Below, piece by piece: positions 28,434-37,370 of a stretch of 64,000 nt of DNA; the stretch's first letter is position 1, and each line of letters opens with the position of its first letter. Source of the stretch: Vibrio gigantis (GTDB lineage: Bacteria > Pseudomonadota > Gammaproteobacteria > Enterobacterales > Vibrionaceae); contig NZ_AP025492.1 of NCBI RefSeq assembly GCF_024347515.1, positions 1,302,001 through 1,366,000 on the forward strand, written 5' to 3'. Below the pieces are notes generated by a model that was not told the origin of the DNA, did not search any database, and was given only the letters and a program-made list of their open reading frames with translations. The position numbers and the translations under genes were made by a program.

Positions 28434-28462
28434 GGAGAAAGTTGAACTCTTTAGAACGGCCA

Positions 28463-28498
28463 TAAAAAATGCACTAACCCAAATTGAATTAGTGCATT
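28463..28498 (-). terminator. Terminator of ybjL
   Basis: On the minus strand, arms AATGCACTAA and TTAGTGCATT are followed by TTTTT, about 40 bases after the ybjL stop. Confidence 0.88.
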
Positions 28499-28537
28499 CG
28501 AAATATCTAAGCTGGGCTGCTTTTAATGCAGCAGATG

Positions 28538-30220
28538 CTAGCTAATGATGATGATGAAGGTACCGGCTAAGGTCATCAAGATGTTTGCTATTGCGTAAGT
28601 GCCCGCGTAACCCAGAGCTGGAATGGTTGAGCGAGCGTGGTCATTTACGATGTCCATTGCCGGAGCGCAGGTTCGCGCACCAATGATCGCACCAAACAGC
28701 AGCGCTCGGTTCATCTTCAACACATAAGCACCAACCAAGTAAGCAAAGAATACTGGCAGCACACTGACCACCAGAGCGATACCTATTACCTGTGGGCCGA
28801 CTTGAGTTAAATGCTCAAATATCTTACCACCGGCGCTTAAGCCGATACCGACCATGAAGAACATCAAACCGAGGTCTTTGACCATGTTCAACGCCCCCTG
28901 AGGTACGTAACCGAAAGTAGGGTGGTTCGCTCGTAAGAAGCCAAGCATGATGCCTGATAGAAGAAGGCCAACCGCGTTACCTAGTCCAAACGACACCTGA
29001 CCGAATGTCATGGTGATCAAACCAAACAAAATACCCAGGATGAAGAAGCTACAGAAAGCCATCAAATCGGCCATTTGGCTATGGATCGAGATGAAGCCGA
29101 TTTTCTCTGCTAGGCCGTGGACACGGCTCTTTTCGCCACTCACCTGAAGTACGTCACCTTTAGAAAGCACGATGTTTAAGTCCATCGGCATTTCAATCTG
29201 AGCTCTTACTACGCGGTTTAGGAAACAACCATATTCAGACAGGTTTAAGTCTGATAGGCGTTTACCTGCGATACTGTCACTTTTAACGACGATCTCTTCT
29301 TCCACGATACGTAGATCGAGAAGATTACGGTCGAAAACCTCTTTACCGTTGCGGAAGCTTGGGTCAAGGCGAGCGTGGCTGTCAGGGAAACCAACCAATG
29401 CGATTTCATCACCTTCTTGCAGAATTGCGTCACCATCTGGGTGGGCAAGAATACCATTTCGACGAATACGTTCGATGTAACAGCCTGTTTGGCGATAGAT
29501 ACCCAATTCACGCAGGTTCTTACCGTCAGTCCAAGAGATAAGCTCCGGCCCCACACGATAAGCACGAATGATAGGAAGATAAACCTTACGTTGACCAGAA
29601 GCACCTAGACCGCGTTCCTGAGCGATTTGTTCAGCCGAGTCGTGCAGGTTAACTTTCTGCAGCTTTGGAATCAGGCGAGCGAACATGATCATGCTGATCA
29701 AGCCAACCAAGTAAGCCATCGCGTAACCTACCGATAGGTTCTCGATAATCAGGCTTAAATCCATGTTTCTTGGCACTTCAGCAAGCCCTGAGTTGAGTGC
29801 GTCCTGAGCACCTACCAAGATTGGTGTCGCAGTCAGTGCACCCGCCATCATGCCGGCAGAAAGTCCGAAACCAAGGCCTAAGTACTCGCTACAGAAGTAA
29901 GTAAGCGCAATAGCGGTAGAGAGCACCACTAAACTTAAAATAAGGTAGTGTTTGCCATCTCGGAAAAAGATACCGAAGAAGTTTGGACCCGCTTCAATGC
30001 CAACACAATAGATGAACAGCATAAAGCCAATGGTGAGGGCATCTGCGTTAAAAGAAAAACCAAGATGTCCCATAACGAGGGAAGTAATCAGAACACCGAT
30101 TGAATTGCCGAGTTGGAGACTACCGAAACGAATTTTACCAATGGCTAATCCAATCGATAAAACAACAAAGATGAGGAGAATGGGGTTTTGTTCTAACAGA
30201 AAAACAACGTCGATATTCAC
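28538..30220 (-). CDS. ybjL: AspT/YidE-family putative transporter YbjL
   Basis: 560 residues, the length of E. coli YbjL. Two membrane blocks (about 1-190 and 385-560), each with an Asp-Al_Ex duplication motif, flank two cytosolic TrkA-C (RCK_C) domains (about 210-375; [11 protein letters not shown] and [10 protein letters not shown] are typical). The family includes the aspartate:alanine exchanger AspT; the substrate of YbjL is not established. It lies next to grxA, as in E. coli. The TrkA-C pair suggests nucleotide or ion gating. Confidence 0.9.
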   Translation of the reverse strand: MNIDVVFLLEQNPILLIFVVLSIGLAIGKIRFGSLQLGNSIGVLITSLVMGHLGFSFNADALTIGFMLFIYCVGIEAGPNFFGIFFRDGKHYLILSLVVLSTAIALTYFCSEYLGLGFGLSAGMMAGALTATPILVGAQDALNSGLAEVPRNMDLSLIIENLSVGYAMAYLVGLISMIMFARLIPKLQKVNLHDSAEQIAQERGLGASGQRKVYLPIIRAYRVGPELISWTDGKNLRELGIYRQTGCYIERIRRNGILAHPDGDAILQEGDEIALVGFPDSHARLDPSFRNGKEVFDRNLLDLRIVEEEIVVKSDSIAGKRLSDLNLSEYGCFLNRVVRAQIEMPMDLNIVLSKGDVLQVSGEKSRVHGLAEKIGFISIHSQMADLMAFCSFFILGILFGLITMTFGQVSFGLGNAVGLLLSGIMLGFLRANHPTFGYVPQGALNMVKDLGLMFFMVGIGLSAGGKIFEHLTQVGPQVIGIALVVSVLPVFFAYLVGAYVLKMNRALLFGAIIGARTCAPAMDIVNDHARSTIPALGYAGTYAIANILMTLAGTFIIIIS

Positions 30221-30360
30221 AGTGGTCGCTCAATAATTGGCGTGAAACACAGGGTAAGTTTGAGAGGTGAATTGTATCTAAATATAAATAAATTATAAGC
30301 GATATTTTGCTATTTTACTTGATTTTGACCTTATTCTTATTCCGTACGAAAACTGGTCAT

Positions 30361-30391
30361 AAAAAAGCCCACTACAGTGAGCGGGCTTCAT
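30361..30391 (-). terminator. Terminator downstream of grxA
   Basis: On the minus strand a stem AGCCCGCT/AGTGGGCT is followed by six T residues, about 80 bases after the grxA stop. Confidence 0.8.
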
Positions 30392-30469
30392 ATAAATCGT
30401 ACAGTCTAACGCTAAAATTGGTCAGCTGTTTAAGGCTATAGCCTTGGCTCTCTTAAGAGAAACCTTAGC

Positions 30470-30733
30470 TTAGTCGAAAAGACCTAGGTTTTCTTTTGCG
30501 TATGCTTCAAATTCAGTGCAGCCGCCGATGTGGTCTTGATCGATGAAGATTTGTGGAACTGTGTCTACTGGCTTACCAACAGTCTTCTCTAAGTCAGCTT
30601 TGCTGATGCCTTCAGCGTGGATGTCAACGTAACGGTAGTTGAAGTCATCACGTTTAGCTTTAAGAGTTTCAGCATGCTCTTTTGCACGAACACAGAATGG
30701 GCAAGCAGGGCGACCAAAAATAACTACAAACAT
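30470..30733 (-). CDS. grxA: Glutaredoxin 1 (GrxA)
   Basis: 87 residues with the dithiol site CPFC at 11-14 and the TVPQIFIDQDHIGG glutathione-binding segment near 60-73. GrxA uses glutathione to reduce disulfides, for example in ribonucleotide reductase and in oxidised OxyR. RBS AGGAG-like sequence precedes the ATG. An OxyR-type site lies about 120-155 bases upstream, as expected because grxA belongs to the OxyR regulon in E. coli. Confidence 0.95.
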   Translation of the reverse strand: MFVVIFGRPACPFCVRAKEHAETLKAKRDDFNYRYVDIHAEGISKADLEKTVGKPVDTVPQIFIDQDHIGGCTEFEAYAKENLGLFD

Positions 30734-31283
30734 TTAATTTCTCCTAAATACGGGATGAGGCTCGTTAACTCATTTATGTTAACTATTCTTTTATGAATGC
30801 CACTCAAAATTTCTTAAAACCAACTATGCCTCAATGCTATGGGGAAATAAAGATGGAATTGCCTCTTAATACGATAGGTTTTGCCTATCAGAGCAAATAA
30901 TGGTCACAAAAAGGATCCGTGATGATTTCTAATGGGTATCTAAGTTGAGTACCCATAATTTAAGAGTGTGAATTACCCCTAAGAATAGGACTTTAATCCA
31001 TCTTTAATGCGACAAGTTGCAGCTCGTCAAAAAACGTACTCATAGAACGAGGCATCTTAATACTGATGCGCGGGAAAGAAGCGAAATTGAAAAGAGGCGG
31101 CGTGGCACAAACGTTTGGACAGTGACTATGCTGGGTATTCTTTATTAACCTTATGTCATTTCAGCATGCTTTACCCTCGCTACGAAACCTGCCAGTTACA
31201 AAGGCAAAAAAACGAGTTACAAAGTCTACATTCCAAAAACCAAGAGTTCGCAGTTTTGTTTGGTCATAGGCGCAGGAGGCACC
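30734..31283. other. Intergenic region grxA / adh
   Basis: 550 bases. The grxA side holds the OxyR-type site. A seven-base inverted repeat ATGGGTA/TACCCAT lies at 30932-30956. The only long frame (31115-31324) overlaps the adh start and has no family features, so I do not call a gene. Confidence 0.6.
30852..30888 (-). promoter_or_regulatory. OxyR-type tandem site upstream of grxA
   Basis: Four tetramers are spaced by exactly seven bases: GATG, CTCT, ATAG, CTAT. The right half, ATAGGTTTTGCCTAT, matches the OxyR half-motif closely and the left half is degenerate. A -10-like CATAGT lies at 30823-30828 on the minus strand, putting the site next to -35. Confidence 0.6.
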
Positions 31284-32603
31284 ATGTTTCAATTTATGAC
31301 ATCTACAAAGATCATCTTTGGTGATGGAGCACTTTCCGCTTCATTGTCTCTCTTTAACCAATACGGCTACAGCGTGCTATTGGTGACTGGCAACACATTA
31401 GAGCGCACTTCAATTGTTACTGATTATCTAGATGCTCAGGGTATGCGCTATCAACACATCGCAGTTTCCGGCGAACCCAATATTAAAATGGTCGAAGAAG
31501 CGGCGATATCTGCACGAAGGTTTAAGCCCGATATGGTTGTTGCTATGGGAGGAGGTAGTGCGATCGACATGGGGAAAGCGCTAGCTGCTGTTTTACCTAA
31601 CCAAGGCAACTTATACGATTATGTCGAAGTCGTCGGACGTAATGTTCCTCTTAAAACCAAACCGCTTCCATTCATCGCAATTCCTACCACGGCCAGTACT
31701 GGCGCAGAGGTGACTAAAAACGCGGTGCTTAAATCAGGGCAAGACCAAGTTAAGATCAGCCTTAGAAGCCCAGACATGCTGGCTGATGTAGCGATTGTCG
31801 ACCCGACATTAACTCATGGTACCAACCTGTATTTGTCGGGCAGGGGCGCGATGGACGCTTTCACTCACCTGATGGAGGCCTATGTGTGCGGTGACCCAAA
31901 CCCATTGACGGATATGATCTGCGAAGAAGGGTTACGTAAGTTAAGTGGCTCTGTAGTACAAGCATGTGTTTATGATGAGCCTCAAGCACGCTCAGATCTG
32001 GCGTTTGCTTCTATGTTGGGTGGTATGGCTATTACCAATGCCAAGCTAGGTGCTGCACACGGATTAGCTTCTGCATTGGGTGGTAAGATATCGGCGCCCC
32101 ACAGTGTGATTACCGCGCGCTTAGCACCGTTCGTGATGCTGGAAAACATTGCTGTTGCAAGAGAAGGGCAAAGGGCCGACATTTTAGAGCGTTACCAACG
32201 AATTGCTCAGATAGTGACGGTCAACTCCGAGGCGAAAGAAGAAGAGACGATAGCTTGGTTATCTGAAGTCCTGGATACGTTAAAGCTTCCAAGCTTACTG
32301 GAATTTGGCGTCTGCGAAGCGCAATTTGAAGAGGTGTCTTCAGATGCGCTTAAATCGGTCGCGATAAAAGGAAATCCTTTACCATTGAATCAGGAGAGGT
32401 TAATACATATCTTGCAGCAGGTTTGTGGGAAGTGCCGTTGTGAAGGGGAACATCACAAAGCCGCTTCAAGAAAACAGGCAGATCAAGTTGTTCAAGGATC
32501 TCATGTTTATCAAGAGCCTACAACAGAGTCGAGTTTTACCATTATCAATTCTTATGCGTCTGAGAACAGTGTGGTAGAGAAAGGCAACAGTTGGACTATT
32601 TAA
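31284..32603 (+). CDS. Iron-containing alcohol dehydrogenase with C-terminal tail
   Basis: 439 residues. The first 380 or so match group III Fe-dependent alcohol dehydrogenases: NAD site GGGSAIDMGKA near 94-104, IPTTASTGAEVT, and metal ligands D and H in GAMDAFTH and both histidines in AAHGLASALGGKISAPHS. It likely interconverts an alcohol and aldehyde with NAD(P)H. The last 55-60 residues are an extra tail starting with a Cys/His cluster CGKCRCEGEHH. A strong AGGAGG precedes the chosen ATG. In vibrios it sits beside hexR. Confidence 0.88.
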   Translation: MFQFMTSTKIIFGDGALSASLSLFNQYGYSVLLVTGNTLERTSIVTDYLDAQGMRYQHIAVSGEPNIKMVEEAAISARRFKPDMVVAMGGGSAIDMGKALAAVLPNQGNLYDYVEVVGRNVPLKTKPLPFIAIPTTASTGAEVTKNAVLKSGQDQVKISLRSPDMLADVAIVDPTLTHGTNLYLSGRGAMDAFTHLMEAYVCGDPNPLTDMICEEGLRKLSGSVVQACVYDEPQARSDLAFASMLGGMAITNAKLGAAHGLASALGGKISAPHSVITARLAPFVMLENIAVAREGQRADILERYQRIAQIVTVNSEAKEEETIAWLSEVLDTLKLPSLLEFGVCEAQFEEVSSDALKSVAIKGNPLPLNQERLIHILQQVCGKCRCEGEHHKAASRKQADQVVQGSHVYQEPTTESSFTIINSYASENSVVEKGNSWTI

Positions 32604-32650
32604 TGGCCTTCGATCTGTTTGCTGTATAAATCATTTAAAACAGACAAACA

Positions 32651-32677
32651 AAAACGGAGCACTAGGCTCCGTTTTTT
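32651..32677. terminator. Bidirectional terminator, adh / hexR
   Basis: AAAACGGAGC and GCTCCGTTTT arms with a five-base loop sit between convergent genes, with A and T runs on the two sides. Confidence 0.92.
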
Positions 32678-32731
32678 AATAGCTATCTTTTTGTGTGTAT
32701 CCAAGGGGCACTTTGTTCGTACCTTAGATGA

Positions 32732-33586
32732 TCAGAACTGAGAGTACTTCTCGTAACGTGAATCACGAAGTGACTCTTTAACGCGCTTTAGGTTCTCTCT
32801 GAAACCAGAACCGCGACGCAGTGTAAAGCCAGTCGCTAGCACATCGATAACCGTCATTTGAACAACGCGGCTTGCCATTGGCATATAAACGTCTGTGTCT
32901 TCCGGTACATCCAATGAGATAGACAGCGAACTTGCTTTATCTAGTGGAGAGTCTTTTGCTGTGATAGCGATAACCGTTGCACCGTTTTCACGTGCTAGGT
33001 TTGCAATCTCTACTTGGCTTTTGGTGCGCCCAGTGTGAGAGATAAGGACAATAACGTCGTTATCACTGCAGTTAATGCAGCTCATTCGTTGCATCACGAT
33101 GTCTTCGAAACAAGTGATTGGGATATTAAAACGAATGAACTTGTTTTGAGCATCTTTGGCCACAGCAGAAGAGGCGCCCAATCCGAAGAACGAAATGCGT
33201 TTTGCTTGAGTCAACAAGTCAACTGCACGGTTGACTTGCATCGCGTCTAGACTGTTTTTAGCAACGTCTAGACATGCCATAGTCGATTCGAAAATCTTAT
33301 GCGTATAAGCATCTGGACCATCATCTTCTTCAACATTACGGTTCACATAAGGTGTACCGTTCGCCAAGCTTTGAGCTAGGTGAAGTTTGAAGTCAGGGAA
33401 GCCCTTTGTGTCTAAACGACGACAGAAGCGGTTAACTGTAGGCTCACTTACGTCAGCCATCTTAGCTAAGGTAGCAATGCTAGAATGGATTGCAGTTTGA
33501 GGGGAAGCCATGATTACTTCGGCTACCTTACGCTCAGACTTGCTGAAATTTTCCAGGTTTTTTTGTATTTTTTCTAATGTATTCAT
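32732..33586 (-). CDS. hexR: RpiR-family regulator HexR
   Basis: 284 residues. An N-terminal RpiR helix-turn-helix domain (about 1-77; VSEPTVNRFCRRL) and a C-terminal SIS sugar-phosphate domain (about 125-255; GLGASSAVAKDAQ, LISHTGRTKSQ) are visible. HexR represses Entner-Doudoroff and central carbon genes and is released by 2-keto-3-deoxy-6-phosphogluconate. The start is the ATG of MNTLEKIQKN, as in homologues; the frame runs 23 codons further. I could not find a clear HexR palindrome in its own upstream region. Confidence 0.92.
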   Translation of the reverse strand: MNTLEKIQKNLENFSKSERKVAEVIMASPQTAIHSSIATLAKMADVSEPTVNRFCRRLDTKGFPDFKLHLAQSLANGTPYVNRNVEEDDGPDAYTHKIFESTMACLDVAKNSLDAMQVNRAVDLLTQAKRISFFGLGASSAVAKDAQNKFIRFNIPITCFEDIVMQRMSCINCSDNDVIVLISHTGRTKSQVEIANLARENGATVIAITAKDSPLDKASSLSISLDVPEDTDVYMPMASRVVQMTVIDVLATGFTLRRGSGFRENLKRVKESLRDSRYEKYSQF

Positions 33587-33945
33587 AGTGTTCACAAGGG
33601 TATAGAGAACAACTTGCCAGTTAATATCTTTTACCAGGGGGTATGGCTGAAACAAATATCAATAATCACAAAACCAAACTTAAATTCGGTATCGTAAATA
33701 CTAATGCTTCAAATAGATATCAAGCTAACTAGCACCATAGAGTTAGTATAAACCCAACATACTATTTACTAATACAAAAACACGGCATGAATGCCTAAGA
33801 ATATGACAAACCTCAACAAAATTTTAGAAAACTACAGAATTGGAAGAGGGTTTGAGCAAAAAGAATGCAAAATGAGTATGAACTGACAGCTTAGTTACAT
33901 CAAAAAGAAAGAAATTTTCAAATTGATGCAACTAAAATTGAATGA
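33587..33945. other. Intergenic region hexR / panP
   Basis: 359 AT-rich bases between the panP stop and the hexR start, on the same strand. A six-base inverted repeat CTAACT/AGTTAG is near 33725-33747. No good terminator for panP, no ORF and no recognised operator were found. Confidence 0.5.
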
Positions 33946-35589
33946 CTATGCGTTGATTTGCGTAACCAGTTTGCTGATTTTGCTCATCAAGTTTGGTGCT
34001 AGTTTAGAGATCTCACGCTGTTCTTCAAGCACTGAAGAAAGAATCTCATTGCCTGTTAGTGGGTTTGCTAACACGACGCGGAAAACGATGATTGGCTGAT
34101 GTGCCCATGCCTCAGGGTTTAAGCGAGTACGCGACACGAAAGACTTTCCTGTTTCACGCTGCTTCTTCTGAATAAACTTAGTAAGCTCATTGAGTAACTC
34201 ATTCAGTTCGACACGATGTTCAGGCTCAGCTTTAAGCAGTGCAGCTTTAACTGATTCAGGCACATATCGATAAGTCAGTAGGCAAAGCTCTGGCTCTGAA
34301 ACAAGTTCAAAGTCGCTTTGCTCTTTAATCAGGTCGGCAAAATAGCGCGCTTTATTTATGCTTTGGTCGATCAGCAGTTCATAACCTGGGCGGCTAATGA
34401 TGTGCATAGCAGCGTAAACCAGCATTGCCATACCTGAACGTGACCCTTCCAGTGTGTGGCTACCTAAGTCTTTAGATCCTTTACGCAGGATGTATTGGGC
34501 GTGATGCTCAATCGCTGTCATTGCATCTGGCTTCTTGAACAAAACCATGCCCGCGCCCATAGGGATATAAAGCTGCTTATGCGCATCAATCGTGACTGAA
34601 TCTGCCAGCTCAATACCATCTAGCAGATGACGATGATTATTCGACATCAAGGTTGCACCACCCCAAGCTGCATCAACATGGAAATGACAATCTGATTCGG
34701 CACAAACCTCAGCAATGTCTCTTAGCGGGTCAATATTACCTGTTTCAGTTGTACCTGCGACACCGATAACGGCGAAAGGCTTAATCTTGTTCTGCTTGAG
34801 TTGCTCGATCTTCAGTCGTAGGTCGTCAGTACAAATGCGATTGTCGTTATCTGTTTTAACCGATACTAGGCCTTCTTGACCAATACCAAGGACATCTGCG
34901 GCTTTTTTCAGAGAGTAGTGACCACGTTCAGAGACTAAGATGGCTAGCCCTTCATAGTTGTAGTGCTTCATGGCTTTAAATAAGCCTTCTTTTTCCACAC
35001 CCTTGAACGAACCTTGTGCTTTTAGTGCATTGTTACGTGCAACCCAAAGCGCAGTAATGTTCGCGATGGTACCGCCAGAACAAAACGCACCTAAAGAGTG
35101 GTTTGCACTGTGCATCCAACGTGAATAAAACTGGTCACTATCTTGATAAATCAGGCGATGTAACATACCCAGAACTTGACGTTCTAGGGGAGTGAAAGCT
35201 TTTGATGTCTCGATTTTTACTAGATTCTGATTCAACGCAATCATGATTTTAGAAAGCGGCATCAGGAAGTACGGCAGCGCAGAGGTCATGTGGCCAATGA
35301 AACTTGGCGAAGACGTATGAACCGAATGAGATACAAGAGAATCGAGGAGATGCTCAGTATGTTCAGAAACAAACTCAGGCTGCTCGGGGATATGAGCATT
35401 TGAAAAATCTTTCTCAATTTCACGCAGCGGCTTTTCTTCAGCCACGATATGTTCACGTAAGAATTGATTCAGGTTTCGTGAAAGTTTGTCTTCAATTTGA
35501 GTGAGTGTAGAATCTGGGCCTTCCGGTACCGTGAAGATACGTAAAAGACTGTCGAAGCTAACATCTGCTGTTTTTTGTTCCGTAACCAT
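33946..35589 (-). CDS. panP: Aspartate 1-decarboxylase PanP (PLP type)
   Basis: 547 residues, one short of the V. cholerae protein as I recall it. It is a group II PLP decarboxylase: HVDAAWGG with D306 contacting PLP, and the Schiff-base lysine K338 in TIDAHKQL. PanP makes beta-alanine from aspartate for pantothenate and CoA in bacteria lacking the pyruvoyl enzyme PanD. Earlier annotations often call it glutamate decarboxylase. The start is at MVTEQKTADV, although no strong ribosome-binding site is seen; the frame extends 36 codons upstream. It follows the exported protein gene on the same strand. Confidence 0.9.
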   Translation of the reverse strand: MVTEQKTADVSFDSLLRIFTVPEGPDSTLTQIEDKLSRNLNQFLREHIVAEEKPLREIEKDFSNAHIPEQPEFVSEHTEHLLDSLVSHSVHTSSPSFIGHMTSALPYFLMPLSKIMIALNQNLVKIETSKAFTPLERQVLGMLHRLIYQDSDQFYSRWMHSANHSLGAFCSGGTIANITALWVARNNALKAQGSFKGVEKEGLFKAMKHYNYEGLAILVSERGHYSLKKAADVLGIGQEGLVSVKTDNDNRICTDDLRLKIEQLKQNKIKPFAVIGVAGTTETGNIDPLRDIAEVCAESDCHFHVDAAWGGATLMSNNHRHLLDGIELADSVTIDAHKQLYIPMGAGMVLFKKPDAMTAIEHHAQYILRKGSKDLGSHTLEGSRSGMAMLVYAAMHIISRPGYELLIDQSINKARYFADLIKEQSDFELVSEPELCLLTYRYVPESVKAALLKAEPEHRVELNELLNELTKFIQKKQRETGKSFVSRTRLNPEAWAHQPIIVFRVVLANPLTGNEILSSVLEEQREISKLAPNLMSKISKLVTQINA

Positions 35590-35635
35590 AGCAAGCGAGT
35601 TATTTTTTTTTATATTGACGCGAGCGGGACAATCT

Positions 35636-35664
35636 AAACGAAAACGGGAACAATGTCCCGTCTT
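35636..35664 (-). terminator. Weak hairpin between exported protein and panP
   Basis: On the minus strand ACGGGA and TCCCGT arms with a six-base loop are followed by TTTCGTTT. A second GGGACAAT element lies at 35626-35633. It could be a weak terminator, an attenuator or a protein site. Confidence 0.35.
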
Positions 35665-35708
35665 AATTATGAAATCCAACTTCTCATAAAAGCGCATTAA
35701 ACCAAGGG

Positions 35709-36236
35709 TTATTTACACTTAATCGCTTCAAGTTTACTAATTGACTGGTTGTAACGCTGCAGCGCTGTGTCGATTTGCTTAGGGTGGCTAAGCAGCTCTG
35801 CAAATGCAGAACGTAACTCGTAGTTTTGAGCGTGAGGCGTTGATTGGCGGTCGTCAAATGTGGTTTTCGCGATTTTACCAAGCTCATCATCACGTGTTGA
35901 TAACGTTTTAATGTCGTGTTGCTCAAGTTGCAGCCAAGCTTCCACCGGTTGTTCAGTTGCTACTTTACTTGAATCATTCACAAGGTAGTAGTTTACCGCA
36001 GCACGGTTAAGCTCAAAGTGGTGCTTACGGCCTTCTAGGAACCACTCACTTACTTCTGTTAGCTCTGGATATTGTTCTGAGGTTAATGCAGCAAGGTCGG
36101 CATACCAATTCAAAGATGCATCGATGTACGCATCATATTTTTTTGCTTGGCACTGGTTTGTCTCAGACATTGAATCTGCTGCAAAAGAGAAAGTAGAAGT
36201 TGAAGCTAGCAGTAATGCGACGCAAAGGCGTTTCAT
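35709..36236 (-). CDS. Exported protein of unknown function
   Basis: 175 residues with a clear signal peptide cleaved after FSFA. The mature part is mostly alpha-helical by composition, with two cysteines only (C29 and C174), which could form a disulfide. I do not recognise a family. AAAGGAAC precedes the ATG. It lies 120 bases upstream of panP on the same strand, with a weak hairpin between, so partial read-through into panP is possible. There is no evidence of a metabolic link. Confidence 0.7.
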   Translation of the reverse strand: MKRLCVALLLASTSTFSFAADSMSETNQCQAKKYDAYIDASLNWYADLAALTSEQYPELTEVSEWFLEGRKHHFELNRAAVNYYLVNDSSKVATEQPVEAWLQLEQHDIKTLSTRDDELGKIAKTTFDDRQSTPHAQNYELRSAFAELLSHPKQIDTALQRYNQSISKLEAIKCK

Positions 36237-36410
36237 AGTGGTTCCTTTTGTAAGTTTATTCTTTTTATAACTTTGTCGTTACAGGTTACCGTGATCGTTA
36301 TTCGTTGAGCAATGACACTTAGTGTCTTTTTATTTAGGTAACTGTATCGGTGTCTTGGGCATTGGTATTCGAGTTGCATTCTAATCTAAAACAAATGCTA
36401 TTCCTGCGAT

Positions 36411-37316
36411 CTAGTTAGCAAGAGATACAAAGAACAACATCAATATCGGAACAAGCAAGCTTAGGATAAAGCCACTGACGATAGCGATAGGCACACAACG
36501 AACGCCGCCTGTTGTTTGAATGACAGGTAAAGTGAAGTCCATAGCAGTAGCGCCTGCATAACCAATAGACGTGCATGGGTAGCTACGAATGAGCACTGGA
36601 ATCAGGACTAAGGCGACGAGCTCTCTAAGTAGCTCAAGCATGAATGATGCTCCGCCGTAGACTGGACCGAATGCATCGCCCATTAGGATTCCAGCCAGAG
36701 AGTACCAACCAAAACCAGAAGACATAGCTAACGCTTTAAATAGGGGAATATCCAATAAGTAAGCTGCGATAACGCCACCCAACATTGAGGTGATGATAAT
36801 CGTGATTGCGATAACCATGCCATGCTTGTTGAGCAAGATCTGTCGAAGTGTTAATCCACTATTGCGCAGCTGAATACCAATAAAGAACAGAAGAACAAAC
36901 AGAATCCATTCGCTTGCGGTATCAACCCAATCAAGGCCAATAGGCAGCACTAAGCCAGCGATTAGCCCCGAACCCACCACTAAGATGAGTTTGGCAGATT
37001 CCATCGCCATAGAAGAGAGGGGAAGCTTCTTCTTGCTGCTGTCGGTTTTGAGTGGCAGTAGCTTATCAATAACGGGCAGTGCCATTAGGTTACAAACGCT
37101 CAAACAGACAAAGAAAGTGACGGTATAAAGAAGGATTGTCTGTAGGTTACTGCCTAGGTTGTCAAGGGCGGCTAAGCTTAGTCCCATTAACGCCAGAATC
37201 ACGTAGATCAACCGTGATGTTGAGCGGTTGATAAATTCTAATGTCTGAGCGTTTGAAATTGCAAAAAGATACCCCACGACGAGTGGTGCAAATATAAAGA
37301 TCATCCCTGTAAACAT
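36411..37316 (-). CDS. lysO: Lysine exporter LysO family (YbjE, DUF340)
   Basis: 301 residues, eight or more membrane segments, matching E. coli LysO in length. Typical segments are GFGWYSLAGILMGDAFGP and GATAMDFTLPVIQ. LysO exports L-lysine and its toxic analogue thialysine. No lysine riboswitch is visible upstream. A short palindrome ATTACA-N6-TGTAAT lies 25 bases before the start. The HDOD gene ends 54 bases upstream on the same strand, so co-transcription is possible. Confidence 0.88.
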   Translation of the reverse strand: MFTGMIFIFAPLVVGYLFAISNAQTLEFINRSTSRLIYVILALMGLSLAALDNLGSNLQTILLYTVTFFVCLSVCNLMALPVIDKLLPLKTDSSKKKLPLSSMAMESAKLILVVGSGLIAGLVLPIGLDWVDTASEWILFVLLFFIGIQLRNSGLTLRQILLNKHGMVIAITIIITSMLGGVIAAYLLDIPLFKALAMSSGFGWYSLAGILMGDAFGPVYGGASFMLELLRELVALVLIPVLIRSYPCTSIGYAGATAMDFTLPVIQTTGGVRCVPIAIVSGFILSLLVPILMLFFVSLAN

Positions 37317-37341
37317 GCTTTCCTCATTGCATTTACTTCAT

Positions 37342-37359
37342 ATTACATTTAGTTGTAAT
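37342..37359 (-). promoter_or_regulatory. Dyad ATTACA-N6-TGTAAT before lysO
   Basis: An 18-base perfect inverted repeat lies 25 bases before the lysO start codon. The regulator is unknown; the half-site order is opposite to the HexR consensus. Confidence 0.35.
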
Positions 37360-37370
37360 TTAACAGTGAC

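Noticed and set aside
31103-31119. Sigma-54-like TGGCAC-N5-TTTG before adh
   Set aside because: The -12 element lacks GC at the required distance (TG instead), so the match is too weak.
31115-31324. 69-codon plus-strand frame overlapping the adh start
   Set aside because: No family features, no good ribosome-binding site, and it overlaps the well-supported AGGAGG and start of adh.
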